DNA from: Streptomyces calvus
GTDB taxonomy: Bacteria > Actinomycetota > Actinomycetes > Streptomycetales > Streptomycetaceae
NCBI RefSeq assembly: GCF_006782915.1
Contig: NZ_VCNP01000009.1
Location: 62,001-126,000 of the forward strand
Direction: 5' to 3'
Length of the DNA: 64,000 bases
Shown here: one piece after another, positions 56,212 through 64,000 of the stretch
Numbering within the stretch: position 1 is the first letter of the stretch
How the letters are laid out: every line of letters begins with the position of its first letter
The notes under the pieces: generated by a model
Told to the model about the DNA's origin: nothing
What the model saw: only the letters and a program-made list of their open reading frames with translations
Database searches by the model: none
Program-made: the position numbers and the translations under genes

Positions 56212-57219
56212 ATGGTCACACCATCCGACGTCACATCCGTCTCTGCCGCCAAGTCCCCGGGGCCCGCGCCCGCCCCGGGACCCGACCTGCCGCGGGTCGT
56301 GCCTCGCCGCCGCATCGGCCGGTGGGTGGCCGCTGCCGCCGCCCTGCTGGTGTTCTCGATGGTGCTCAACTCGGTCGTCCGCAACGAGGCCTTCCAGTGG
56401 GGCGTGGTGGGGCGGTACTTCACCAGCGCCGCCGTGCTCGACGGGCTGGTGCTCACCCTGTGGCTGACGGGCGCGGTGATGGTGCTCGGGTTCCTGCTCG
56501 GCACCGTGCTCGCGGTGATGCGGCTTTCGGACAATCCGGTGCTGCGCACACTGAGCTGGGGCTACGTGTGGATCTTCCGGTCCACGCCGCTGCTGGTGCA
56601 GCTGCTGTTCTGGTTCAACATCGGTGCCCTGTACCCGACGCTGGGCCTCGGCATCCCGTACGGGCCGGAGTTCGTCACCGTCACCACGGTGCACCTGCTC
56701 GGCCCCACCCTCACCGCCGTCATCGGCCTGACCCTGCACGAGGCCGCCTACGCCGCCGAGGTCGTGCGCGGCGGCATCCTCTCCGTCGACGCCGGCCAGA
56801 CCGAGGCGGCGCAAGCGCTCGGCCTGCCCGGGCACCGCACCCTGCGCCGGATCGTCGTCCCCCAGGCGATGCGCTCCATCGTGCCGACCGCAGGGAACAT
56901 GCTGATCGGCACGCTCAAGGGCACCAGCATCGTCAGCGTGCTCGCCGTGCACGACCTGCTGTACTCGGTGCAGCTCATCTACAACCAGACGTACCAGGTC
57001 ATCCCGCTGCTGATGGTCGCCACGCTCTGGTACGTCGCGGTCACCAGCGTGCTCGGCGCGGGCCAGTACTACGTCGAGCGGTACTACGCGCGCGGCGACT
57101 CCCGGGCGCTGCCGCCCACTCCGCTGCAGCGGCTGCGCGGTCGCCTCTCCGTCGTACGCACCCGGCTGCGCGTCCCGGCGGCCGCCGACGTCCGCCCCGC
57201 GACCGGCGGTGACCGGTGA
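56212..57219 (+). CDS. Amino-acid-type ABC transporter permease
   Basis: A 335-aa HisM/GlnP-type permease with five or six membrane helices. The family start LDGLVLTLWLTGAVMVLGFLLG and the EAA loop (HEAAYAAEVVRGGILSVDAG and QALGLPG) that docks the ATPase are clear. Extra N- and C-terminal basic tails extend it. The ATG at 56212 has GGAGAG eight bases upstream. It is divergent from the matching binding protein and ATPase genes (54390-55349, 53435-54199), so one transporter is split across two opposing operons. Its stop overlaps the next gene's GTG. Confidence 0.9.
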   Translation: MVTPSDVTSVSAAKSPGPAPAPGPDLPRVVPRRRIGRWVAAAAALLVFSMVLNSVVRNEAFQWGVVGRYFTSAAVLDGLVLTLWLTGAVMVLGFLLGTVLAVMRLSDNPVLRTLSWGYVWIFRSTPLLVQLLFWFNIGALYPTLGLGIPYGPEFVTVTTVHLLGPTLTAVIGLTLHEAAYAAEVVRGGILSVDAGQTEAAQALGLPGHRTLRRIVVPQAMRSIVPTAGNMLIGTLKGTSIVSVLAVHDLLYSVQLIYNQTYQVIPLLMVATLWYVAVTSVLGAGQYYVERYYARGDSRALPPTPLQRLRGRLSVVRTRLRVPAAADVRPATGGDR

Positions 57220-59387
57220 GCGGCGTCCCCGCCCCGGCCGTCCTGGTCGTCGTCGGCGCGGGGCCGCGCGCCACCGGCCTGCTGGAGCGGATCGCGGCGA
57301 ACGCCCCCGAACTCTGGGACGGCACAAGGGCGTTGCGCATCCACCTCGTCGACCCGCACCCGCCCGGCCCGGGACGGATCTGGCGGCACGAGCAGTCCCC
57401 GCTGCTGCGCATGAACTCCATGGCCGAGGACGTCACCATGTTCACCGACGAGTCCTCCACGATCGAGGGCCCGGTACGGCCCGGCCCCTCCCTCGCCGAA
57501 TGGGCCGCCCGGCACGCCGGTCACGACCCGCGGCGCTCACCGCACTCCCCCGGCCTCCCGGCCCCTCCCCCGGCCCCGGCCGCGCCCGAACCGGAAGACG
57601 CCCCCCGAGCCCGCACGGCGTCCCCACCGCCCGCCGACCCGGACGTGCTCGCGGAACTGCGCACGCTGGCCGGCAGCGACTTCCCCACCCGCCGCGCCCA
57701 GAGCGCCTACCTGGACTGGGTGTTCCGCCGGGCGCTGGCCGAACTGCCGCCGTCCGTCACCGTCGAGTGGCACCGGGCCACGGCGACGGCCGTCACCGGG
57801 CCTGCGGACGGGCCGCAGTGCGTGCACTTGGCCGACCGTGCCACCCCGCTCACCGCCGACCTGGTGGTGCTCGCCCAGGGACACATCAGCTCCGCACCGG
57901 ACGCACGGCACCGCGCGCACGCCGAGTTCGCCCGCCGCCACGGTCTCTTCCACCTCCCGCCGGAGTTCTCCTCCGACGCCGACCTGTCGGCGCTGCGGCC
58001 CGGCGAGCACGTCATCGTCCGCGGGTTCGGGCTGGCGTTCATCGACCTGATGGCGCTCCTCACCGAGGGGCGCGGCGGCTCCTACCGCACCGAAGCCGAC
58101 GGCACCCTCACCTACCTCCCGTCCGGCCGCGAGCCCGTCCTCCACGTCGGATCGCGACGCGGGGTGCCGTACCACTCCAAGACCCGCTACCGCCTGCGCG
58201 GGCCCAGGCCCCCGCTGCCACGCCACTTCGGTCCCGACGCGGTCGACGCCCTGCTCGCCGGGGCACGCCCGCTGGACCTGCGCCACGACGTGTGGCCGCT
58301 GATGGCCAAGGAGATCGGCTACGGTCACTACCACGAGCTCTTCCACGCCCGTCCCGGGCGCACCACGCTGCCCTGGCCGGACTTCGCCGACTCCTACGAC
58401 CGACTCGACTGGTACTCGGACGACATGGCCGCCCTCGTTGCCTCCGCCGTGCCCGATCCGGCGGACCGGCTGGACTTCGAAGCCCTCGACCACCCCCTGG
58501 ACGGCGTGTCCTTCGACACGCCGGAAGCGTTCCAGGAGCATCTGCGCGACCACATCGCGCGGGACGTCGCACGCCGCGAGAACCCGGAGTTCAGTGCCGA
58601 CCTCGGGGCGTTCCTCGCCCTGCTGTCCGTCTACGGCCACCTGCCCCGCCTGGTCGCCTCCGGCCGGCTCACGGCCCGCTCGGTCGCCGACGACCTCGAC
58701 GGCTGGTGGCACGGCTTCTTCAGCTTCCTCGCCTCCGGCCCGCCCGGCTTCCGCCTGCGCCAGCTCCTGGCGCTGTCGCGGGCCGGCGTCGTCCGCTTCG
58801 TCGGCGCGGAGATCCGGATCGGCACCGACGAGGCCACCGGCACGTTCACCGCGACCAGCCCCACCGTCCCCGGCCGTCCCGTCCACGCCGGGGCCCTGAT
58901 CGAGGCGTACCTGCCGCGCCCCTCCCTGGCCCGCACCGAGGACCCGCTCCTGCGCGGCCTGTACCGGGACGGCGCGCTCGCCGAGGAGGTCGTCGCCGAC
59001 GCCACCCACACCCACCGCTCCGGCCTGCTGGCCGTCTCCCCCGCCGACGGCCACGTCGTCGACCCCTCACTGCGCGGCCCTCATCCCCGCCGCATCGCCC
59101 TCGGCGCACCCACCAACAGCAGGGCCGTCGCCGCCTTCGCCCGTCCCCGCACCGACGCCCCGGTCTTCCGCCAGAACGACGCGGTGGCCCGCGCCCTGCT
59201 GCGCACCCTGAGCGCCCTGCCCGGGTCCCCGTCCCCGTCCCCGTCCCCGACGAGCCCGCCGGCCACCCGGCCGGCGATGTCGCAGACCGCTTCCGCGATC
59301 GCGCACACCCCGCGTTCGCCCGGCCCGCCCGACCCGGCGGAGCCGGCCGACGGACCACCGGGGCGGCCCTGGGCGGGCGTGCGGTGA
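57216..59387 (+). CDS. Large FAD/NAD(P)-binding protein of unknown reaction
   Basis: A 723-aa protein with an N-terminal Rossmann motif (LVVVGAGPRATGLLERI, residues 10-26) of the NAD_binding_9/FAD-NAD(P)-binding type. A second dinucleotide-like block is HVIVRGFGLAFIDLMALL near 275. FFSFLASGPPGFRLRQL and TPTNSRAVAAFARP-like blocks follow later. Residues about 112-140 and the last 60 are Pro/Ser/Ala-rich linkers with a CCCCGT hexamer run at the DNA level. Such proteins recur next to sulfur-compound transporters in actinomycetes, but no substrate is established. GTG 57216 overlaps the permease stop. Confidence 0.72.
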   Translation: MSGVPAPAVLVVVGAGPRATGLLERIAANAPELWDGTRALRIHLVDPHPPGPGRIWRHEQSPLLRMNSMAEDVTMFTDESSTIEGPVRPGPSLAEWAARHAGHDPRRSPHSPGLPAPPPAPAAPEPEDAPRARTASPPPADPDVLAELRTLAGSDFPTRRAQSAYLDWVFRRALAELPPSVTVEWHRATATAVTGPADGPQCVHLADRATPLTADLVVLAQGHISSAPDARHRAHAEFARRHGLFHLPPEFSSDADLSALRPGEHVIVRGFGLAFIDLMALLTEGRGGSYRTEADGTLTYLPSGREPVLHVGSRRGVPYHSKTRYRLRGPRPPLPRHFGPDAVDALLAGARPLDLRHDVWPLMAKEIGYGHYHELFHARPGRTTLPWPDFADSYDRLDWYSDDMAALVASAVPDPADRLDFEALDHPLDGVSFDTPEAFQEHLRDHIARDVARRENPEFSADLGAFLALLSVYGHLPRLVASGRLTARSVADDLDGWWHGFFSFLASGPPGFRLRQLLALSRAGVVRFVGAEIRIGTDEATGTFTATSPTVPGRPVHAGALIEAYLPRPSLARTEDPLLRGLYRDGALAEEVVADATHTHRSGLLAVSPADGHVVDPSLRGPHPRRIALGAPTNSRAVAAFARPRTDAPVFRQNDAVARALLRTLSALPGSPSPSPSPTSPPATRPAMSQTASAIAHTPRSPGPPDPAEPADGPPGRPWAGVR

Positions 59388-59397
59388 GGGAGCTGCC

Positions 59398-60180
59398 ATG
59401 ACGTGGTCGACGGGGCTCGCCGGGTTCGCGTTCGGCCTGTTGACAGCGGTGGTCACCGCGCCGGTGGGAGTGTCCGGCGCGGTGTTCCTGCTGCCCGTGC
59501 AGCTGAGCGTGCTCGGTGTGGCCGGCCCGGCGGTCACGCCCACGAACCTGCTGTTCAACGTGGTGGCCGGGCCCGGTGCCCTGGTGCGCTACCGCCGTGC
59601 GGGTTTGCTGCACAGCCCGCTGACCCGCCTTCTGCTCGCCGGCACCCTGCCCGGGGTGGTCGTGGGAGCCGTGCTGCGGGTCTTCGCCGTTCCCGGCGCG
59701 ACGGCCTTCCGCCTCCTGGTCGCCGTTCTGCTACTGCCTCTGGGCCTGTGGCTCGTCGCGCGTACCCTCCGGCCCGCCCGGCACACCCCGGCCCAGGCTC
59801 CCTCCCGCCGTGCCGTCACCGGACTCGCTCTGGTCGTCGGGGTCGTCGGCGGGATCTACGGGATCGGCGGCGGATCCGTCCTCGGGCCCGTCCTGGTCGG
59901 CCGGGGCCTGCCGGTCGCCCGGGTGGCGCCCGCCGCCCTCGCGTCGACCTTCGCCACGTCCGTGGCCGGCGCGTCGACCTTCGCGCTGCTGTCCCTGACC
60001 GGTTCCGGTGCCGTCGCCCCCGACTGGTACCTCGGCCTGGCCTGCGGTCTGGGCGGTCTGATCGGCGGCTACTTCGGGGCGCGTCTGCAACCGCGGCTGC
60101 CCGAAACCGCGCTGCGTCTGGTGCTCGGCGCCCTGGCCGTCGCCCTCGGTGCCCTCTACGCCGTGCAGTCACTGCGCTGA
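59398..60180 (+). CDS. TauE/SafE-family sulfite/organosulfonate exporter-like membrane protein
   Basis: A 260-aa protein with about eight hydrophobic helices arranged as two homologous halves, as in TauE/SafE. The repeated motif appears as GVSGAVFLLPVQLSVLG in the first half and YGIGGGSVLGPVLV in the second. ATG 59398 is 10 bp after the FAD protein stop. In a sulfonate-degrading cell it would export sulfite or another sulfur anion and prevent toxicity. Confidence 0.87.
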   Translation: MTWSTGLAGFAFGLLTAVVTAPVGVSGAVFLLPVQLSVLGVAGPAVTPTNLLFNVVAGPGALVRYRRAGLLHSPLTRLLLAGTLPGVVVGAVLRVFAVPGATAFRLLVAVLLLPLGLWLVARTLRPARHTPAQAPSRRAVTGLALVVGVVGGIYGIGGGSVLGPVLVGRGLPVARVAPAALASTFATSVAGASTFALLSLTGSGAVAPDWYLGLACGLGGLIGGYFGARLQPRLPETALRLVLGALAVALGALYAVQSLR

Positions 60181-60247
60181 CGGTCCCGCTCCCACAGAGA
60201 CGACGGCAACGACAGCTACGGCTGCGCCGGCGGAATGCACCGGACCG

Positions 60248-60373
60248 GTGAATCAACAGGATCGGCGGGATCCGCACGTCGACCTCACCGTGCAGTCGGT
60301 GCATTGTGAACGCCGTACTGCACTCGCATGTCGGACTGTTGAGAACGTGCGACGTATTCCCACGGCACATTGA
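60248..60373 (+). CDS. Possible second leader peptide, RRDPHVDLTVQSVHC type
   Basis: A 41-codon frame from GTG 60248 to TGA 60373 contains RRDPHVDLTVQSVHCERR. It shares HVDL and a following Cys with the leader-peptide family, but the interval is one residue shorter and a further 21 codons follow. The ribosome-binding site is weak. It lies 32 bp before a better leader ORF, so it could be a decayed duplicate, a tandem sensor or chance. Confidence 0.4.
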   Translation: MNQQDRRDPHVDLTVQSVHCERRTALACRTVENVRRIPTAH

Positions 60374-60405
60374 CGTGGCCGCCCTTCGCTGAAACTCTCG
60401 TAACC

Positions 60406-60480
60406 GTGATCCCGTCCAAGAACCTCGCCGCCCGTCTGCACGTCGATTTGCGACGTCAGGCCAGCGCCATCTGTGCCTGA
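60406..60480 (+). CDS. Cysteine-type leader peptide of the sulfonate-transport operon
   Basis: A 24-codon ORF (GTG 60406, TGA 60478-60480) ending AARLHVDLRRQASAICA, with a single Cys as the penultimate residue. This is the canonical H-V-D-L then S-A-x-C form of actinobacterial sulfur leader peptides. No good ribosome-binding site is seen, so it may be translated from a nearly leaderless transcript. An 8-bp hairpin (60605-60625) and the binding-protein gene (60697) follow. Confidence 0.75.
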   Translation: MIPSKNLAARLHVDLRRQASAICA

Positions 60481-60604
60481 ATCGTCGCAGCCATCTCGGA
60501 CGAGGCCCTTCCTCCGATCAGGGTTCTCCACTTCCAGGAACGCATTTCGCCGCGTTCCTCATCGTTCAACGGAACTGCGCACGGACAGAATTCCGGAAGG
60601 TTTC

Positions 60605-60625
60605 CGGGAATTCCCCCAATTCCCG
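60605..60625 (+). terminator. Attenuator-like hairpin before the sulfonate-binding-protein gene
   Basis: CGGGAATT (60605-60612), loop CCCCC, AATTCCCG (60618-60625): a perfect 8-bp stem 125 bp after the leader stop and 72 bp before the next gene. Its relatively AT-rich stem is unlike a typical Streptomyces terminator, so an RNA switch or protein operator is also possible. Apart from the leaders and this hairpin, nothing else is seen in 60181-60696. Confidence 0.4.
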
Positions 60626-60696
60626 CCGGAACAGGCGACGTCAGAAACACAATGCGCTTTCCAGCAGCTCCAGCCGATCTCGAACAGGAATCGCCC

Positions 60697-61767
60697 ATGG
60701 CCACGACGGCATCGAACCGACGACAGTTCCTCTCCCTGCTCGGTCTTTCGGCGGTCGCCGTGGGCTGCGGCCCGGTCGCCACGGGCGCCACCGCCGGCGG
60801 GGGCCGGACCAGGACCATCCGGTACCAGGGCTGGGCGGGCCAGGTCATCCTGCCCGAACTGGCCGAGGACCTCGGCTATTTGGAGGACGTGACACTGGAG
60901 TGGGTCGGCAACACGAGCAGCGGACCGCAGGACATCCAGTCCGCGGCCACGGGCCAGACCGACTTCGGCGGCGCGTTCAACGGCGCGGTCGTCAAACTGG
61001 CCGCCAACAACGCCCCCGTCAAAGCCGTCATCAGCTACTACGGCGCCGACCAGTACGCCTACAACGGCTTCTACGTCCTTGAGGACAGCCCCGTCCGCTC
61101 GGCCCGGGACCTGATCGGCGCAAAGGTGGGGATGAACACGCTCGGCGCGCACGCCGAGGCCATGCTCGACATCTACCTGCGCAGGGGCGGTCTGCCCCGG
61201 GCGCAGATCGGCACGGTGGAGCCACTCGTGGTGCCCCCGGTCAGCACCGAGCAGTCGCTGCGTCAGAAGCAGATCGACGTGGCCGTGCTCGGCGGCATCC
61301 TGCGCGACAAGGCCCTGGCCGCCGGTGGCATCCGCCCGCTGTTCACGGACTACCGCCTGCTCGGCGCGTTCAGCGCCGGCACCTACGTGATGACGGACCG
61401 TTTCCTGAAGCAGAACCCCGACACGGCCCGGACCTTCGTCACCGCCGTCGGAAAGGCGATCGAGTGGTCCCGTTCCACTCCGCACGAGGAGGTCGTCGCC
61501 CGGATGACGGACATCGTGAAGAGGCGCGGCCGCAACGAGGACACCGCGCCCCTGAAGTACTGGCGGTCCTACGGCGTCGCCGAGACGGCGGGCCGGATCA
61601 CCTCCGAGGAGCTCCAGCTGTGGATCGACTGGCTCGCCGAGCGCGGTGACATCGACAGGGACCGGGTCACGTTGTCGGACCTCTACACCAATGAGTTCAA
61701 CGCCGCGGGTCAGGGCGCCGTGGCACCGTCCGCTGCGGCCTCCTCCGCCACGACGAGCGGGAGCTGA
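60697..61767 (+). CDS. ssuA: Aliphatic sulfonate-type ABC transporter substrate-binding lipoprotein
   Basis: A 356-aa binding protein of the NMT1/SsuA family. The N terminus combines a twin-arginine motif (NRRQFLSLLGL) with a lipobox-like VAVGCG, so it is probably a Tat-exported lipoprotein. The core shows GWAGQVILPELAEDLGYLEDV, GNTSSGPQDIQSAATGQTDF and VGMNTLGAHAEAMLDIYL, as in sulfonate and taurine binders. ATG 60697 has AGGAA seven bases upstream. It forms an operon with the ATPase, permease and dioxygenase genes. Confidence 0.87.
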   Translation: MATTASNRRQFLSLLGLSAVAVGCGPVATGATAGGGRTRTIRYQGWAGQVILPELAEDLGYLEDVTLEWVGNTSSGPQDIQSAATGQTDFGGAFNGAVVKLAANNAPVKAVISYYGADQYAYNGFYVLEDSPVRSARDLIGAKVGMNTLGAHAEAMLDIYLRRGGLPRAQIGTVEPLVVPPVSTEQSLRQKQIDVAVLGGILRDKALAAGGIRPLFTDYRLLGAFSAGTYVMTDRFLKQNPDTARTFVTAVGKAIEWSRSTPHEEVVARMTDIVKRRGRNEDTAPLKYWRSYGVAETAGRITSEELQLWIDWLAERGDIDRDRVTLSDLYTNEFNAAGQGAVAPSAAASSATTSGS

Positions 61768-61771
61768 TCCC

Positions 61772-62620
61772 ATGCCCGGAACCACCACGCAGTCCCCGAC
61801 GCCCAAGATCGTGTTCAAGGACGTACGGAAGGAGTTCACCGTCAAGGACCGCGCGGGAAACCGGCGGACGAGCCGGTTCACCGCCCTCGACGGTGTCGAC
61901 CTGGAGATCGCGGACGGCGAGTTCGTCGTCATCGTGGGCCCGAGCGGCTGCGGGAAGTCGACCCTGCTGGACCTGCTCGCCGGCCTCGACCGGCCCACCG
62001 GCGGGCGGATCCTGCTGGACGGCCGGCCCGTCACCGGTCCGGGACCGGACCGGAGCGTCGTGTTCCAGCAGTACGCGCTGCTGCCGTGGCGGACGGCGCT
62101 CGGAAACGTCGAGTTCGGACTGGAGGCCACCGGCGTGCCGCGGCGTCCACGTGCCGCGCGCGCCAGGGAGTTCCTCGGGCTCGTCGGCCTCTCCGGGTTC
62201 GAGGACCGGCATCCGCACGAGTTGTCGGGCGGGATGCGGCAGCGGGTGGCGATCGCCCGCAGCCTCGCCTACGACCCCGGCGTCCTGCTGATGGACGAGC
62301 CGTTCGCCGCACTGGACGCGCAGACCCGGGAGTCGCTCCAGGACGAGCTGCTGCGCATCTGGCAGCGCACCGGCAAGACCGTCGTCTTCATCACCCACGG
62401 CATCGACGAGGCGGTCTACCTGGGACAGCGCGTCGCCGTCATGACGTCGCGGCCGGGACGCGTCAAACAGGTCGTGCCGGTCGCCCTCGGCTCCCGTACG
62501 GCCACGGACGACCTGCGTTCCAGTCCCGAGTTCGCACGCCACCGGCACCGGATCTGGTCACTGCTGCACGACGAGGTAACCAGGGCCCAGCGGTTGGAGA
62601 AGGAGGAGGTTTCCGTATGA
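61772..62620 (+). CDS. ssuB: Sulfonate-type ABC transporter ATPase
   Basis: A 282-aa SsuB/TauB-like ATPase with Walker A GPSGCGKST near residue 68, Q-loop FQQYALLPW, signature LSGGMRQR, Walker B VLLMDEPFAALD and switch His in FITHGIDEA. ATG 61772 begins 4 bp after the preceding stop. Its own stop overlaps the permease ATG (ATGA). Confidence 0.92.
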   Translation: MPGTTTQSPTPKIVFKDVRKEFTVKDRAGNRRTSRFTALDGVDLEIADGEFVVIVGPSGCGKSTLLDLLAGLDRPTGGRILLDGRPVTGPGPDRSVVFQQYALLPWRTALGNVEFGLEATGVPRRPRAARAREFLGLVGLSGFEDRHPHELSGGMRQRVAIARSLAYDPGVLLMDEPFAALDAQTRESLQDELLRIWQRTGKTVVFITHGIDEAVYLGQRVAVMTSRPGRVKQVVPVALGSRTATDDLRSSPEFARHRHRIWSLLHDEVTRAQRLEKEEVSV

Positions 62621-63579
62621 GCCCCGTACCGGGCACGACCACCGGCAGCGGCACGACGGCACCGGACTCCGCACAAGCCGCCGCACCCCTGTCGGCCCCC
62701 GCGCTTCCCGCACCGTCCGCACCCACTGCCTCCGCGCCGTCCGAAGGTCCGTCCTCGGACGCACGCCGGGCCCTCGCCACCACGGAACGGATCCGCCGGT
62801 CGGTGCGCCGGCTGCCCCACCTGCTGCTGGGCGGGGCGACCAGGTCCGCGGCGATCGTGGCGCTGGTGCTGCTGTGGGAGGCCGCGCCGCGACTCGGCCT
62901 GGCCGACCGGACCTTCCTGCCGCCGTTCAGTGAGGTCGCCGCCGCCTGGTGGGACCTGGCCGCCGACGGCCAGTTGGCCGACAACGCACGCGCCAGTCTG
63001 GTGCGCTCCTTGAGTGGATTCGGTCTCGCCGTGGTCTGCGCCGTACCGCTGGGCCTGCTGATCGGCTGGTACCGGCCGGTCGCCGACGTCCTGGGGCCGC
63101 TCCTCGAGGTCTTCCGCAACACGGCGGCGCTGGCCCTGCTCCCGGTGTTCGTGCTGCTGCTGGGCATCGGCGAGACCTCGAAGATCTCCATCGTGGTGTA
63201 CGCGTGCACCTGGCCCGTCCTGCTCAACACCATCAGCGCGGTCCGCACCGTCGACCCGACCCTGCTGAAGCTGGCGAAGTCGATGGACCTGTCCGCGGCC
63301 CGGGTGTTCCAGAAGGTCATCCTGCCGTCCTCGGTACCGATGATCTTCACCGGCATCCGGCTGGCCGGAGCGGTGTCGATCCTGGTGCTGGTCGCCGCCG
63401 AGATGATCGGCGCCAAGGCGGGCCTCGGATACCTGATCAACGCCTCGCAGTACAACTTCGCGATCCCGCAGATGTACGCGGGCATCGTCACGATCTCCGC
63501 CATCGGCGTGGCCTTCAACCAGTTGCTGGTGGCCCTGGAGAAGCGGCTCAGCTCCTGGCGCGTACCCGCCGGCGGCTGA
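62617..63579 (+). CDS. ssuC: Sulfonate-type ABC transporter permease
   Basis: A 320-aa BPD_transp_1 permease with six helices ([18 protein letters not shown] onward) and the ATPase-docking loop ([20 protein letters not shown]). An unusually long 70-residue Ala/Pro/Ser-rich N-terminal tail precedes the first helix. The ATG at 62617 is preceded by AGGAGG at ideal spacing and overlaps the ATPase stop. Confidence 0.9.
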   Translation: MSPVPGTTTGSGTTAPDSAQAAAPLSAPALPAPSAPTASAPSEGPSSDARRALATTERIRRSVRRLPHLLLGGATRSAAIVALVLLWEAAPRLGLADRTFLPPFSEVAAAWWDLAADGQLADNARASLVRSLSGFGLAVVCAVPLGLLIGWYRPVADVLGPLLEVFRNTAALALLPVFVLLLGIGETSKISIVVYACTWPVLLNTISAVRTVDPTLLKLAKSMDLSAARVFQKVILPSSVPMIFTGIRLAGAVSILVLVAAEMIGAKAGLGYLINASQYNFAIPQMYAGIVTISAIGVAFNQLLVALEKRLSSWRVPAGG

Positions 63580-63607
63580 ACCCGGCCGCCCTCTCCACGA
63601 CCGTCCC

Positions 63608-63667
63608 CGACCGATCACCTCCCGACCGGTCACCTCCCGACCGGTCACCTCCCGACCGGTCACCACC
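63608..63667. repeat. Four tandem 15-bp repeats before the dioxygenase gene
   Basis: The unit CGACCGGTCACCTCC is repeated from 63608, with one variant base in the first copy and one in the last. Each unit contains the palindrome ACCGGT. The block fills the gap between the permease and the dioxygenase gene, where a promoter or operator could lie. Confidence 0.75.
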
Positions 63668-63710
63668 TGACGGCCACCACCTGGCGGCCACTTCACGGAA
63701 GGACACCCGC

Positions 63711-64000
63711 ATGACCACCGGCACCGGCTTCGACATCCGCAGGATCGGCGGCCGCATCGGCGCCGAGATCCTCGGCGTGGATCTCTCCGCCGACCTCGAC
63801 CCCGCCGTCGTCACCGAGATCAACTCCGCGCTCCTCGAACACAAGGCGCTCGTCTTCCGCGACCAGCAGCTCGACGACGCGGGCCAGCTCCGTTTCGCCT
63901 CCCTCTTCGGTGAACTCACCGCCGCCCACCCCACCGTGGCCTCCGTCGAGGGCCGGCCGCAGATCCTGCCCGTCGACGGCGAAGAAGGCATCCGCGCCAA
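63711..64000 (+). CDS. TauD/TfdA-family alpha-ketoglutarate-dependent dioxygenase (partial; AtsK-like)
   Basis: The first 96 codons of a gene running off the window. The start [20 protein letters not shown] and the blocks [34 protein letters not shown] and [12 protein letters not shown] are typical of TauD relatives, and closer to alkylsulfatases of the AtsK type than to E. coli TauD. These enzymes hydroxylate the carbon next to a sulfonate or sulfate group, releasing sulfite or sulfate. The Fe-binding HxD motif would fall just beyond the window end. Following ssuABC, it probably acts on the imported compound. Confidence 0.85.
   Translation, partial: MTTGTGFDIRRIGGRIGAEILGVDLSADLDPAVVTEINSALLEHKALVFRDQQLDDAGQLRFASLFGELTAAHPTVASVEGRPQILPVDGEEGIRA

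Overview
The window reads as the chromosome of a Streptomyces species. GC content is very high with strong third-position GC bias, GTG starts and 4-base stop/start overlaps are common, and lineage markers are present: an SsgA-family sporulation protein, a WhiB-like protein, a two-domain small laccase, a LuxR-type large ATPase and DUF2510. Gene content and order from about 2 to 40 kb resemble, from memory, the S. coelicolor SCO6732 to SCO6697 interval read backwards. That correspondence is recollection, not a search result. No rRNA, tRNA, CRISPR, transposase or integrase was seen.

Layout: (1) 0-5 kb, a minus-strand beta-oxidation operon (type III CoA-transferase/racemase, thiolase, FadB-like enzyme). 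(2) 5-16.7 kb, single genes (trans-acting enoyl reductase-like protein, endonuclease V, BNR-repeat secreted protein, SsgD, GPP34 protein), an ABC-F/DrrC-like ATPase pair, dimethylargininase and an acyl-ACP desaturase. (3) 16.9-20.5 kb, an efflux/FAD-monooxygenase pair divergent from a TetR gene. (4) 20.5-29.4 kb, a minisatellite, WhiB-like protein, VOC protein, LacI regulator, small laccase, and a two-gene secreted operon (ThuA-sorbosone dehydrogenase, and cupredoxin-Ig-DUF1080). (5) 29.4-34 kb, split LigD (polymerase and ligase), a zinc alcohol dehydrogenase and a DUF3048 lipoprotein. (6) 34.2-40.2 kb, the protocatechuate branch of the beta-ketoadipate pathway, pcaV and pcaIJHGBL, without pcaF. 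(7) 40.2-49.3 kb, a LuxR-type ATPase lacking its HTH, a DUF2510 protein, a TetR/PAP2/DMT module with an array of five tandem operators, and a Tat-exported phospholipase C. (8) 49.5-64 kb, a sulfur-scavenging island.

The sulfur island is the most interesting part. Three convincing very short ORFs, and a fourth possible one, encode peptides with an H-[VI]-D-[LF] core followed by one or more Cys. This is the pattern of actinobacterial cysteine-responsive leader peptides. They precede (i) a CPYC-containing ECM4-type thiol transferase, (ii) an operon of an unrecognised 88-aa protein, an amino-acid-type binding protein, its ATPase and two luciferase-like flavin monooxygenases, and (iii) an aliphatic sulfonate transporter operon followed by a TauD/AtsK-type dioxygenase. 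Between (ii) and (iii), on the opposite strand from (ii), lie the matching permease, a 723-aa FAD/NAD(P)-binding protein of unknown reaction and a TauE/SafE exporter. The inferred theme is import of organosulfur compounds (alkylated cysteines or similar, sulfonates, sulfate esters), oxidative C-S or C-O-S cleavage, and export of excess sulfite, with several units gated by cysteine supply.
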